From Nitrospinota bacterium (GTDB lineage: Bacteria > Nitrospinota > Nitrospinia > UBA9942 > JAHJSF01): a DNA stretch of 6,047 nucleotides. Positions within the stretch are counted from its first letter, which is position 1; each line of letters starts with the position of its first letter. The position numbers and the translations under genes were made by a program. The DNA lies in the NCBI GenBank assembly GCA_018830405.1, contig JAHJSF010000147.1, positions 1 to 6,047 of the forward strand, in the 5' to 3' direction. Positions 1-6,047 of this stretch are shown in pieces. A model generated the notes under the pieces. The model was given only the letters and a program-made list of their open reading frames with translations. It was not told the origin of the DNA and made no database searches.

Positions 1-279
1 ATATATGAGACGTTCCGGGCCATGGCCGATGCCCTTAGGGGACATTTTCAGACATTCGGTCCTACACCTATATACGTGGTGGTTGGACGTGGCGGCCCTA
101 ACCTGATCAGGGGGATGGCCTATATGAAGGATGTGGTTGAATCATTGGGTCTCCCCTACCGATTCTTCGGTTTTGACAGTGCAATGTCTGAGGTGGTTAA
201 CCATGCCTTAAAGGCGGATGACTGGATGGCCAGCGAGGGGAGAAAAGAGTTGGCTAAAAAAATGGGAATTTCATTATAA
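1..279 (+). CDS. aclB: ATP-citrate lyase small (beta, AclB-like) subunit, C-terminal end, 5' truncated by window
   Basis: Reading frame 1 is open from the window edge to the TAA at 277-279, giving 92 residues; the true start lies upstream. The motif RGGPN (bases 88-102), followed by a segment reading GLPYRFFGFDSAMSEVV, matches the end of the citrate-binding domain of human ACLY, which reads RGGPNYQEG and then GIPIHVFGTETHMTAIV. In the two-subunit bacterial enzyme this domain closes the small subunit, which carries the ATP-grasp fold and binds citrate. The complete enzyme converts ATP, citrate and CoA to acetyl-CoA, oxaloacetate, ADP and phosphate in the cytoplasm. The gene ends 15 bases before the AclA-like gene on the same strand, so the two almost certainly form one transcript. 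An isolated succinyl-CoA synthetase beta subunit is less likely because of the ACLY-type motif and the fused lyase partner downstream. The ATP-grasp part cannot be examined here. Confidence 0.8.
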   Translation: MYETFRAMADALRGHFQTFGPTPIYVVVGRGGPNLIRGMAYMKDVVESLGLPYRFFGFDSAMSEVVNHALKADDWMASEGRKELAKKMGISL

Positions 280-294
280 CGAGAGGAAAAACTA

Positions 295-3006
295 ATGCAT
301 AAAGAAGGAATTAAGGGTTTTCCGTATTATGTTGGGATAGATTCCCTTGCTCAGATTGCAACTGCGGAAGACAGGGTCTGCGTACTTAATATGCTCGGGA
401 ATGAGAGTAGAGGCGTAACCCCCGTAAGCCATACCTTTTCAGGGGGTAATGTAGTCTTTGGGACAGGTCCGGGAAGGTCAGGCCAGGTTTTAAAGACCGC
501 CAAAGGGAATATCCCTGTTTATAACTCGGTCAAAGAGGGGGTAGAGGCGGGGCACACATTTAATACCGGAGTTGTCTATCTTCCCCCTTCAGCGGTTAAG
601 GATGGGGTGGCCGAGCTTGTCCGCTATAATCCCGACCTGAAGAAGATCGTCATACTTACGGAGAAGGTATCTGTAAAGGATTCGAGAGAGATTAGGTCTA
701 TATGTCAGACCAACGGCATAGATGTCTTTGGTGGAAATTGTCTTGGAGTAGCCGATTCATGGAATCATGTCAGAATAGGGGGAGCCCTTGGGGGGAACAG
801 CCCCGAGGAGTCTCTTGTTAAGGGGAGTATTGCCCTATATTCCAATTCCGGTAACTTTACCACTACCATAGCTGTTTATCTGACTACTGCGGGTTGGGGG
901 ACAACCACATCTGTATCGAGCGGGAAGGATGTCTATATCCATTTCGCCGCCAAAGAATTCTTCCATGCCCTTGATAATGATGACCGCTCCAAAGGGGCTG
1001 TTGCCTATGTTGAACCTGGTGGATATTATGAGCATGGACTTGAGATTACTAAGCCGACTGTTGCCTGTATTGTTGGGCGCTGGAAGAGTGAGTTGACCAA
1101 GGCCTGTGGTCATGCAGGTTCTTTGGCCGGTTCAGGGGATGATGCTAAAGCCAAAGAAAAGTGGTTTATGGATTACTTTGGTGTTGACTCCATATATTCC
1201 CCTGAAAACCCTGTTGTCTCTAAGAAGGGGGCGGTGGTAACCAATATAGCCCATATACCTGAGGCGATGACCAAGGTTATGGACCTCAATAAGATTAAAC
1301 CAGATTTTGAGCCGAAGGGGGATCTCTCCCTTAAATGCTGGTTTGCCAACGATCAGGGACTCTCTCTCCCCAAGGAGTTGGATTTAGAACCTGTTGAGCC
1401 TCTTGCTCCCTATAATGAACAGGTGAAAAATATCAATATGCAGGTCGGAGCACAGTTCCCCCGCCAGGGCATGAAGGATACCAGCGGAGTCTCATTCATG
1501 GATTCGAAGACCCAGGTTAGCCGAATCCAGAATGTATCTATCCTTGATGCCTCGGAAAAGTCGGTGGAGGAGAATATTGTCTTATCGCTGATAAAGTCTT
1601 ATCCGGAAGATGCTGGAAGAAAGCTGGCCAATATCGCCCTTAACGCCTATGTCAATATGCATGGAGAGGTGGGGCTGTTGGCGGCAGACGCGGCCAGAGA
1701 GGCCGGTTCTTCTCCAAACGTTGTCCTTTCATCCGCTATAGCTATTGTAGGGAAGAAAAAGGCCCAGAAGGCGATTGATATTTCGGAGCTTATTGTTGAT
1801 ACCTTTAAACATAAGGGAATTAATAATGGTTTTGGAGATTTTGATTTTTCAGAACAGTTGGCCGGACTCACAAACGACCATAAGACCCTCCTTGCAGCCG
1901 GGGCTGGGGATAAGCTTGCCCCTGCTATGCTGGCTGCTATTGATAAGGTTAGCGACAGGTCTATCTTTATAGAGTTTGTCAAGAAGGCATCTGGGGGGAA
2001 ACCATCCTCCTCTGCTATGCTTGGGGCCATTTGGGCCACTATAAGCTGGAGCGCCTTGGTTAAAAATAAGATATCAAAGGCAACATTTGTATCCCTCCCC
2101 TGGTATTCACTACTCTTTTCAGCCATGGTTGGTTCCTCTGTTTCGAATGACTCTCATACTGAAACGTCTTTCAAGGGGATCAAGAATGTTGAGATTGTAG
2201 AGGAGTGGAGTTTTACCGAAACCATCTTCCTTTCTGTTATGGGACGGAGACCTACAAAGGCTGAGCTGGTAGAGTTTAGCTGTCTTTTGGGACTGATTAT
2301 TACCAATGGTCCGGGGACAATATCTGCCCAGGGGGCTAAGGGGGCGGTCAGTGCCGATGGTCCTCAGGTTACCGATAGGGTACAGATCAACAAAGGGTTT
2401 ATCGGATTCCTTACCCATACCGGTTTCGCCCACGGCGGTAACGGTTATGAGGCGATGGCCTTCCTGATGGAGATATTTAAGGGAACTACACTTAAGGACC
2501 CGGGTAATAAGGAGCATGGTATCGACCTTAAAGAGATAGCCAATATTTATGCCAAGTCCTACGGGGCCTATAAGAAGAAGGAGAAGGAGACCGGGAATAT
2601 TGAGTATGACAAGATACCATGTATCAACCACCCCGTTTTCAAGGGGAAGGATATAAACTATGACCCGAGAGAACAGTTTGTGACGGAGTTGTTTGAGAAG
2701 AGCGGCAACTATAATATCTTCCTTGATTTCTATCATGAGCTGGTTCAGGCCCTATTTGCCAATAAGGTCTCCCCCAATGTCTATTGTGTCAACGTAGATG
2801 CGGTTATTGCCGTTATTCTCCTGAAGATGTTCTGGCCGATGATTAAGGCCAATAAGGTATCTGACAGTGATGTTGAAAGCTCGGCCTTTACAACCTTCCT
2901 GTATGGCAGGATGATGGGCTGCGCCGCTGAGATAGACGACCATCTGAATCGTGGCCGAAACATGGACACTAGGACACCGGCTAGCCAGTGTACCTATGTG
3001 GGGTAG
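295..3006 (+). CDS. aclA: ATP-citrate lyase large (alpha, AclA-like) subunit with an extra citrate-synthase-like module
   Basis: 903 residues; ATG start with GAGAGG at 281-286, 8 bases upstream. Domains in order: a CoA-binding Rossmann domain (about 40-165, glycine-rich GTGPGRSG at 56-63); a succinyl-CoA-ligase-alpha-like domain (about 175-320) with the phospho-histidine motif GHAG (H273, equivalent to human ACLY H760); a linker (about 340-420); a first citrate-synthase-like stretch (about 423-621); and a second, canonical one (about 639-895). The second keeps AHGGN (H713), H779, YDPR (R792), NVD (D835) and YGR (R872), which match citrate synthase and ACLY active-site residues. The residue matching ACLY H900 is N671. 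The end, TPASQCTYV, resembles the ACLY tail. The corresponding part of human ACLY is about 615 residues, so roughly 260-290 residues are extra, mostly between H273 and N671 (398 residues apart, against 140 in human). With AclB it should form a complete citrate-cleaving enzyme of the reductive TCA cycle. Activity is inferred. A relation to the divergent ACLs reported in Magnetococcus and Nitrospira is possible. Confidence 0.85.
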   Translation: MHKEGIKGFPYYVGIDSLAQIATAEDRVCVLNMLGNESRGVTPVSHTFSGGNVVFGTGPGRSGQVLKTAKGNIPVYNSVKEGVEAGHTFNTGVVYLPPSAVKDGVAELVRYNPDLKKIVILTEKVSVKDSREIRSICQTNGIDVFGGNCLGVADSWNHVRIGGALGGNSPEESLVKGSIALYSNSGNFTTTIAVYLTTAGWGTTTSVSSGKDVYIHFAAKEFFHALDNDDRSKGAVAYVEPGGYYEHGLEITKPTVACIVGRWKSELTKACGHAGSLAGSGDDAKAKEKWFMDYFGVDSIYSPENPVVSKKGAVVTNIAHIPEAMTKVMDLNKIKPDFEPKGDLSLKCWFANDQGLSLPKELDLEPVEPLAPYNEQVKNINMQVGAQFPRQGMKDTSGVSFMDSKTQVSRIQNVSILDASEKSVEENIVLSLIKSYPEDAGRKLANIALNAYVNMHGEVGLLAADAAREAGSSPNVVLSSAIAIVGKKKAQKAIDISELIVDTFKHKGINNGFGDFDFSEQLAGLTNDHKTLLAAGAGDKLAPAMLAAIDKVSDRSIFIEFVKKASGGKPSSSAMLGAIWATISWSALVKNKISKATFVSLPWYSLLFSAMVGSSVSNDSHTETSFKGIKNVEIVEEWSFTETIFLSVMGRRPTKAELVEFSCLLGLIITNGPGTISAQGAKGAVSADGPQVTDRVQINKGFIGFLTHTGFAHGGNGYEAMAFLMEIFKGTTLKDPGNKEHGIDLKEIANIYAKSYGAYKKKEKETGNIEYDKIPCINHPVFKGKDINYDPREQFVTELFEKSGNYNIFLDFYHELVQALFANKVSPNVYCVNVDAVIAVILLKMFWPMIKANKVSDSDVESSAFTTFLYGRMMGCAAEIDDHLNRGRNMDTRTPASQCTYVG

Positions 3007-3024
3007 TTTTACTGCTGATTAGAT

Positions 3025-3041
3025 GAGGAAATCCCTCTTTT
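3025..3041 (+). terminator. possible weak intrinsic terminator after aclA
   Basis: GAGG (3025-3028) can pair with CCTC (3034-3037) around a five-base loop, and TTTT follows directly. It lies 19 bases after the aclA stop and just before the next promoter, where a terminator is expected. The stem has only four base pairs, so it would be weak and may be chance. Confidence 0.3.
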
Positions 3042-3043
3042 AA

Positions 3044-3072
3044 TTGATTAGCGTGGATATTTTTGCTATAAA
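3044..3072 (+). promoter_or_regulatory. sigma-70-type promoter for the membrane protein gene
   Basis: TTGATT (3044-3049) and TATAAA (3067-3072) are separated by exactly 17 bases and match the -35 and -10 consensus well. Transcription would start near 3079, leaving a leader of about 67 bases before the ATG at 3146. This suggests the downstream gene is transcribed independently of the acl operon. Confidence 0.6.
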
Positions 3073-3145
3073 TGAAAAGCGTTGTGCGGCATTTTAGGCG
3101 GCTATTTAGGCTACATAGAGATTATAAAGGATTGGAGGTATTATT

Positions 3146-3796
3146 ATGACGATAATAAGCATTCTGATATTAACGAGTCTAATCCTGATTTTCTATTTTT
3201 CCTATAATGCGTCTTGTAAGGATGGCGCGGTCGATTATAATGAACTTTTGAAGCTGGGGGGGATGCTTCTCCTTGTTGCCCTTTTTATAGGTCTTTCTAT
3301 CTGGGCAACATTCTTCATTATTCACAGCTTGTCTTGGGTGTTGGTTTATATCCTTACCTTACTGAAAGACGGCATCTTTACAACCAAGGTGGCCGTTATA
3401 ATCTCTCTGCTCATTATAAATGCAGGGGGTGCTTACATCCTCAGGGAGCAGATAAGGGAGAGAAAAGAGGGTGTTGGAGAAGAAAACGGGGAGGATGATA
3501 CTCCTTCAGAGTCTGAGTCCTCCGGTGCATCAGAGACAGTTGTGACAGAGGAAGAGGTTATAGATGCAGAGGTTGTTCTGGAGGATAGTGATGATCCCCT
3601 TCTATTGACCAAGGAGATTTCAATCTCAGAACGCTTGTCCAGGGTGTTATATGAGGCGGGGATTAAGTCTGTTTCCGATTTAACCTCTATGACCGAAGGA
3701 GAGTTAGGGAATGTAAAGAATATAGGTGATAAGTCTTTGGAAGAGATAAAGGAGGCTATGGTTAGTAACGGGTTCTCCTTTAAAAAAGAGGATTAG
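3146..3796 (+). CDS. membrane protein with acidic linker and C-terminal RNA polymerase alpha-CTD-like helix-hairpin-helix domain
   Basis: 216 residues; ATG preceded by GGAGG at 3134-3138 with a 7-base gap. I do not recognise a named family for the whole protein. Residues 2-20, about 38-73 (one long or two short segments) and 82-99 are strongly hydrophobic, so three or four membrane spans are likely. The Arg/Lys-rich stretch REQIRERK at 100-107 suggests that the rest lies in the cytoplasm. Residues 108-152 form a Glu/Asp/Ser-rich, probably disordered linker. Residues 153-213 resemble the C-terminal domain of RpoA: DPLLL, then SDLTSMTEGEL, then NIGDKSLEEIKE, against NLGKKSLTEIKD in E. coli. Residues matching the E. 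coli DNA contacts R265, G296, K298, S299 and E302 are present (R163, G194, K196, S197, E200), while N268 and C269 are R166 and V167. The fold could bind DNA or proteins; the function is unknown. It has its own promoter and is followed by tRNA genes. Confidence 0.8.
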   Translation: MTIISILILTSLILIFYFSYNASCKDGAVDYNELLKLGGMLLLVALFIGLSIWATFFIIHSLSWVLVYILTLLKDGIFTTKVAVIISLLIINAGGAYILREQIRERKEGVGEENGEDDTPSESESSGASETVVTEEEVIDAEVVLEDSDDPLLLTKEISISERLSRVLYEAGIKSVSDLTSMTEGELGNVKNIGDKSLEEIKEAMVSNGFSFKKED

Positions 3797-3833
3797 TTTA
3801 TATTACACGCCTGCATGTTATCTCAAACTGCAA

Positions 3834-3908
<75 letters not shown>

Positions 3909-3917
3909 TTTAATTAT

Positions 3918-4036
3918 AAGACCTTCCATTTTAGCTTATTATAGGGTGGCGCTGTGGCCGAGAGGCTTAGGCAGAGCACTGCAAATGCTCGCACCCCGGT
4001 TCGAATCCGGGCGGCGCCTCCACTATAGAAGGTCTT
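3918..4036 (+). repeat. 9-bp inverted repeat bracketing tRNA-Cys
   Basis: AAGACCTTC at 3918-3926 is the exact reverse complement of GAAGGTCTT at 4028-4036. The arms lie 21 bases before and 5 bases after the mature tRNA-Cys. In a precursor transcript they could pair and close a stem around the tRNA, possibly guiding 5' and 3' processing. With only nine base pairs, chance is not excluded. Confidence 0.4.
3948..4022 (+). tRNA. tRNA-Cys (anticodon GCA)
   Basis: A 75-base cloverleaf. The acceptor stem GGCGCTG (3948-3954) pairs with CGGCGCC (4012-4018) with one G-T wobble; discriminator T and an encoded CCA (4020-4022) follow. The anticodon stem GAGCA/TGCTC (3974-3978 and 3986-3990) encloses CTGCAAA with anticodon GCA at 3981-3983. 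The T stem CCCGG/CCGGG (3995-3999 and 4007-4011) has the TTCGAAT loop. The variable arm is short, excluding a class II Leu or Ser tRNA. It lies 39 bases after tRNA-Gly, probably in the same transcript. Confidence 0.95.
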
Positions 4037-4072
4037 GGACAGGGGAAAAGAGGGTCTGTTGCGATTAATAGA

Positions 4073-5716
4073 TCAACCGCCAAGTATATTGAATAGGTAG
4101 GGAACCACCTGTTTCTTCCTTGAAAGGACATTCTTCATCTCGAAGATGTTGGCTTCCCTCTCCGGCAGTTCTATCGACATATAGACCTCTTGGGTAGCTG
4201 ATACACATAATAGTGTTACCTCGTAAGTTATATCGGTTACCATGAGGGCAACCAGATCAAACCCCTTTTCTTTTCTTGTGTCTTCCAAGGAGGCCATTAT
4301 TTCTTCTTTGATCTGATGAAACTTGTTGAACCCTACAACCTCAACCTGCCCTATGCCAACCTTATTTTTCCCTATAGTGAACGCTTTGAAATCGTTCAGG
4401 ATAATATCTTTGACGGACCTGTTGGTTAATAGGGAAGAGCCCTCAAACATTTCTACAGAGAATTTGTCTTTCGATATTCCAGATACATCTTCTAACCATT
4501 TCATTGCCTCAAGGTCACAGTTGGTTGTTGTGGGAGAACGGCCGGTTAGGGTGTCTGATATTATCCCGGCCAAGAGAATTCCGGCTGTGCTTTTGTCCAA
4601 ATCTGTTTTGGTATTCCTATACTTTTCAGCAATAAGGGTGCAGGTGCTTCCGACCGGGCGGATTGTAAAATCAATAGGCATTGATGTTTGAAAACTCGCC
4701 ATACGGTGATGGTCGACTACTTCTATAATCTCTGCCTGATCTGCTCCGTCTATTGCCTGTGACAGTTCGTTGTGGTCCAGCAGGATAAGTTTTATACCTG
4801 GCGGTTTCAGGAAGTTGCTCTTTGTTACAACGCCCCGGAGTCTTTCATTCTCATCTACTACTAACATCCCTTTTTCATTTGATTTAAGAAAGACCCTCTT
4901 AGCCGTTTCTACACGTTCATTTCCCTTAAACATTAAATATTTATTGGAACATGACTCTATGGCCGGGGCGGACAATTTGGCCAACCAAGCGGTCGAGGCG
5001 GAATCGTGCGGGGAACTCATCAGGCTAACCCCTTTTCCCCTGGCCATCTCCACTATATCGCCGGTCAGTTTTAGCCCCCCCGTTGTTATAACGATTGCGC
5101 ATCCCTTGGTTATAGATTCCTCTATGATATTGTATCGATCTCCAACGACTATTATAAGTTTTGATGGGTCGTGACCTTCTATCGTTTTGTTGAAGGAGGC
5201 TTGAGACATTGCCCCGACAAATACTGCATAATTTTCCTCTTTCTTGCCGGCCAGGTTGAGGATTATTTCTGAGTCGGTCGAAGAGGCAATGTTTCCCAAT
5301 GTTGTCCGTACTTGTCGGACGGTTGTCCCGCCTGACATAGAGATAAATTGTTCTGCCAAATCTGAGGCAACCAGAGTGCCAACAACCTTGTTTGTTTCGG
5401 TAACAACAGGCATGAATCTTGCGCCCTTTTCCTTGAATTTTCTCATTACATCGATTATGGGGGTATTGGGAAGAGCCGTGATTACATCCTCAATCATTAT
5501 GTCCGATAGTCGGGGGTATACATCGGAGAAGAAGGTCGGGGCCTCTCTTCCAAAGTAGCGCAAGACGAAATCTGTTTGGGGATTTATATTCCCTGCTCGG
5601 CCGGCTATTATTCCCTTAGCCCCATGAATTCTCTTAAACTCGGAATAGGCTATGGCCGAACAGATTGAATCTGTATCGGGGTTTTTGTGGCCTATTATAA
5701 TTGTTTTTCTATCCAT
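4073..5716 (-). CDS. ppaC: family II manganese-dependent inorganic pyrophosphatase with CBS-DRTGG-CBS regulatory insert
   Basis: 547 residues from the ATG at 5716. The enzyme hydrolyses pyrophosphate to phosphate in the cytoplasm and pulls biosynthetic reactions forward. The DHH-family N-terminal part begins GHKNPDTDS (metal ligands H10, D14, D16). It is interrupted by CBS 1 (about 68-125), a DRTGG domain (about 185-250, with VVGDRYN and TTGG) and CBS 2 (about 255-304). The catalytic domain resumes with LLDHNE (D314), VDHH (D335, H336, H337) and SDT (D388), and the C-terminal DHHA2 domain carries SRKKQVVP at 532-539. Length and order match clostridial CBS-PPases, in which AMP and ADP inhibit and ATP or diadenosine polyphosphates activate; such control here is inferred. 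An in-frame GTG at 5755 would add 13 residues. The ATG is preferred because the family normally begins just before the GHKNPD strand, although neither start has a strong ribosome site (a weak GTAGAG lies 11 bases before the ATG). The gene converges on tRNA-Cys and diverges from purM. Confidence 0.93.
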   Translation of the reverse strand: MDRKTIIIGHKNPDTDSICSAIAYSEFKRIHGAKGIIAGRAGNINPQTDFVLRYFGREAPTFFSDVYPRLSDIMIEDVITALPNTPIIDVMRKFKEKGARFMPVVTETNKVVGTLVASDLAEQFISMSGGTTVRQVRTTLGNIASSTDSEIILNLAGKKEENYAVFVGAMSQASFNKTIEGHDPSKLIIVVGDRYNIIEESITKGCAIVITTGGLKLTGDIVEMARGKGVSLMSSPHDSASTAWLAKLSAPAIESCSNKYLMFKGNERVETAKRVFLKSNEKGMLVVDENERLRGVVTKSNFLKPPGIKLILLDHNELSQAIDGADQAEIIEVVDHHRMASFQTSMPIDFTIRPVGSTCTLIAEKYRNTKTDLDKSTAGILLAGIISDTLTGRSPTTTNCDLEAMKWLEDVSGISKDKFSVEMFEGSSLLTNRSVKDIILNDFKAFTIGKNKVGIGQVEVVGFNKFHQIKEEIMASLEDTRKEKGFDLVALMVTDITYEVTLLCVSATQEVYMSIELPEREANIFEMKNVLSRKKQVVPYLFNILGG

Positions 5717-5780
5717 GTTTTTGTTTACTCTACAAAACCTCTGTTTGTTGGTCACTAGTGCTTAATTGCCTAAATCTTGC

Positions 5781-5900
5781 TGTAGCCGACCGGCCTTTGA
5801 CACGCCCAGCTTTGTCGCCAATCCTCGCCATAGGCCCAGCTATGGCTGCGGTTGTCTTCGCGCCGGCCGCGCCAAATTCTCGGTCTTGGTACCGACGCAG
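5781..5900. repeat. GC-rich hairpin-forming intergenic block, possible dispersed repeat
   Basis: The 272 bases between ppaC and purM contain a block of about 63% GC (76 of 120 bases by hand count), unlike the AT-rich flank just before purM. It contains a perfect 7-bp hairpin (GCCATAG 5827-5833, loop GCCCAG, CTATGGC 5840-5846) and a 5-bp one (TCGGT 5880-5884 with ACCGA 5891-5895). A GC-only run including GCCGGC lies at about 5860-5873. Short ORFs cross it on both strands, but none has a ribosome site or a recognisable product. The composition and structure suggest an inserted or dispersed intergenic repeat, or a structured leader. The copy number elsewhere in the genome cannot be seen here. 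Confidence 0.4.
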
Positions 5901-5919
5901 ACTTATGCAACTAAACACT

Positions 5920-5954
5920 GGTTAAAATTAGCTGTATCAAATACAGGTTAAAAT
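5920..5954 (+). promoter_or_regulatory. 9-bp direct repeat upstream of purM, possible operator
   Basis: GGTTAAAAT occurs at 5920-5928 and again at 5946-5954, with starts 26 bases apart (about 2.5 helical turns), in the AT-rich region 35-69 bases before the purM ATG. Spaced direct repeats here could be a regulator site, but no known motif is recognised. TATCAT at 5957-5962 could serve as a -10 box, but no convincing -35 box accompanies it. Confidence 0.25.
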
Positions 5955-5988
5955 GTTATCATAGTATCGAAATTAAAGGAGAGTTTTT

Positions 5989-6047
5989 ATGCACAAAAAA
6001 GGGGTAACCTATAAAGATTCCGGCGTAGATATAAGTGCCGGTAATGA
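5989..6047 (+). CDS. purM: phosphoribosylformylglycinamidine cyclo-ligase (AIR synthetase), N-terminal fragment cut by window end
   Basis: Only 19 complete codons are visible. The ATG at 5989 follows AAAGGAG (5975-5981) with a 7-base gap, a strong ribosome site. The peptide contains VTYKDSGVDISAGN, which matches the conserved start of PurM (TYKDAGVDIDAGN in many bacteria). PurM catalyses the ATP-dependent closure of the imidazole ring to form aminoimidazole ribotide, the fifth step of de novo purine synthesis, in the cytoplasm. It is transcribed divergently from ppaC. Whether other pur genes follow cannot be seen. The identification rests on a short but highly characteristic N-terminus. Confidence 0.85.
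   Translation, partial: MHKKGVTYKDSGVDISAGN

Noticed and set aside
1647-2126. 159-codon minus-strand open frame inside aclA
   Set aside because: Antisense shadow of the citrate-synthase-like region; the Ala/Ser-rich translation has no recognisable domain.
2119-2736. 205-codon open frame on the minus strand inside aclA
   Set aside because: It lies wholly antisense to a well-supported conserved gene, has no recognisable product, and is explained by the codon bias of aclA.
3797-3833. Possible promoter immediately before tRNA-Gly
   Set aside because: TTATCT at 3818-3823 could be a -10 box, but no acceptable -35 lies at the right distance, so the tRNAs may instead be read through from the upstream gene.
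4023-4072. Possible bidirectional terminator between tRNA-Cys and ppaC
   Set aside because: No stem of useful length followed by a T-run could be found in the 50-base gap; only weak ACAG/CTGT pairing was seen.
5717-5755. GTG start at 5755 for the pyrophosphatase, adding 13 residues
   Set aside because: The added residues precede the first conserved beta-strand by more than is usual in the family, and no good ribosome site lies upstream of the GTG. Not fully excluded.
5701-5951. Three overlapping short open frames of 61-74 codons in the ppaC-purM intergenic region
   Set aside because: They cross the GC-rich block on both strands, have no ribosome sites and no family resemblance. They look like chance frames in a low-stop-codon block.

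Overview
The window is bacterial: Shine-Dalgarno-led ORFs, a sigma-70-like promoter and tRNA genes with encoded CCA ends. It holds no mobile element, CRISPR array or rRNA. The content suggests an anaerobic or microaerophilic, possibly autotrophic bacterium of moderate GC, for example a member of Desulfobacterota or Nitrospirota. That placement is an inference from a divergent ATP-citrate lyase and a CBS-type family II pyrophosphatase; nothing in the sequence fixes the taxon.

Layout. (1) 1-3006, plus strand: the 3' end of an ATP-citrate lyase small (AclB-like) subunit, followed after 15 bases by a complete 903-residue AclA-like subunit. Together they would cleave citrate to acetyl-CoA and oxaloacetate, the key step of the reductive TCA cycle. 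AclA is about 290 residues longer than the equivalent part of human ACLY. The extra length looks like a second, degenerate citrate-synthase-like module placed in front of the usual one. (2) 3044-3796, plus strand: a good sigma-70-like promoter and a 216-residue membrane protein whose cytoplasmic tail ends in a domain resembling the C-terminal domain of the RNA polymerase alpha subunit. (3) 3834-4022, plus strand: tRNA-Gly(GCC) and tRNA-Cys(GCA); the Cys gene is bracketed by a 9-bp inverted repeat. (4) 4073-5716, minus strand, convergent with the tRNAs: a family II manganese-dependent inorganic pyrophosphatase with an inserted CBS-DRTGG-CBS regulatory region. (5) 5717-5988: a 272-base divergent intergenic region with a GC-rich, hairpin-forming block and a 9-bp direct repeat. 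(6) 5989 to the end, plus strand: the first 19 codons of purM (purine biosynthesis).

How the genes relate. The two ACL genes form an operon and one enzyme. The others look like independent housekeeping units. A PPase that senses adenine nucleotides is compatible with an energy-limited lifestyle, but no direct link to the lyase is visible. The most notable points are the tandem citrate-synthase-like architecture and unusual active-site pattern of AclA, and the membrane-anchored alpha-CTD-like protein.
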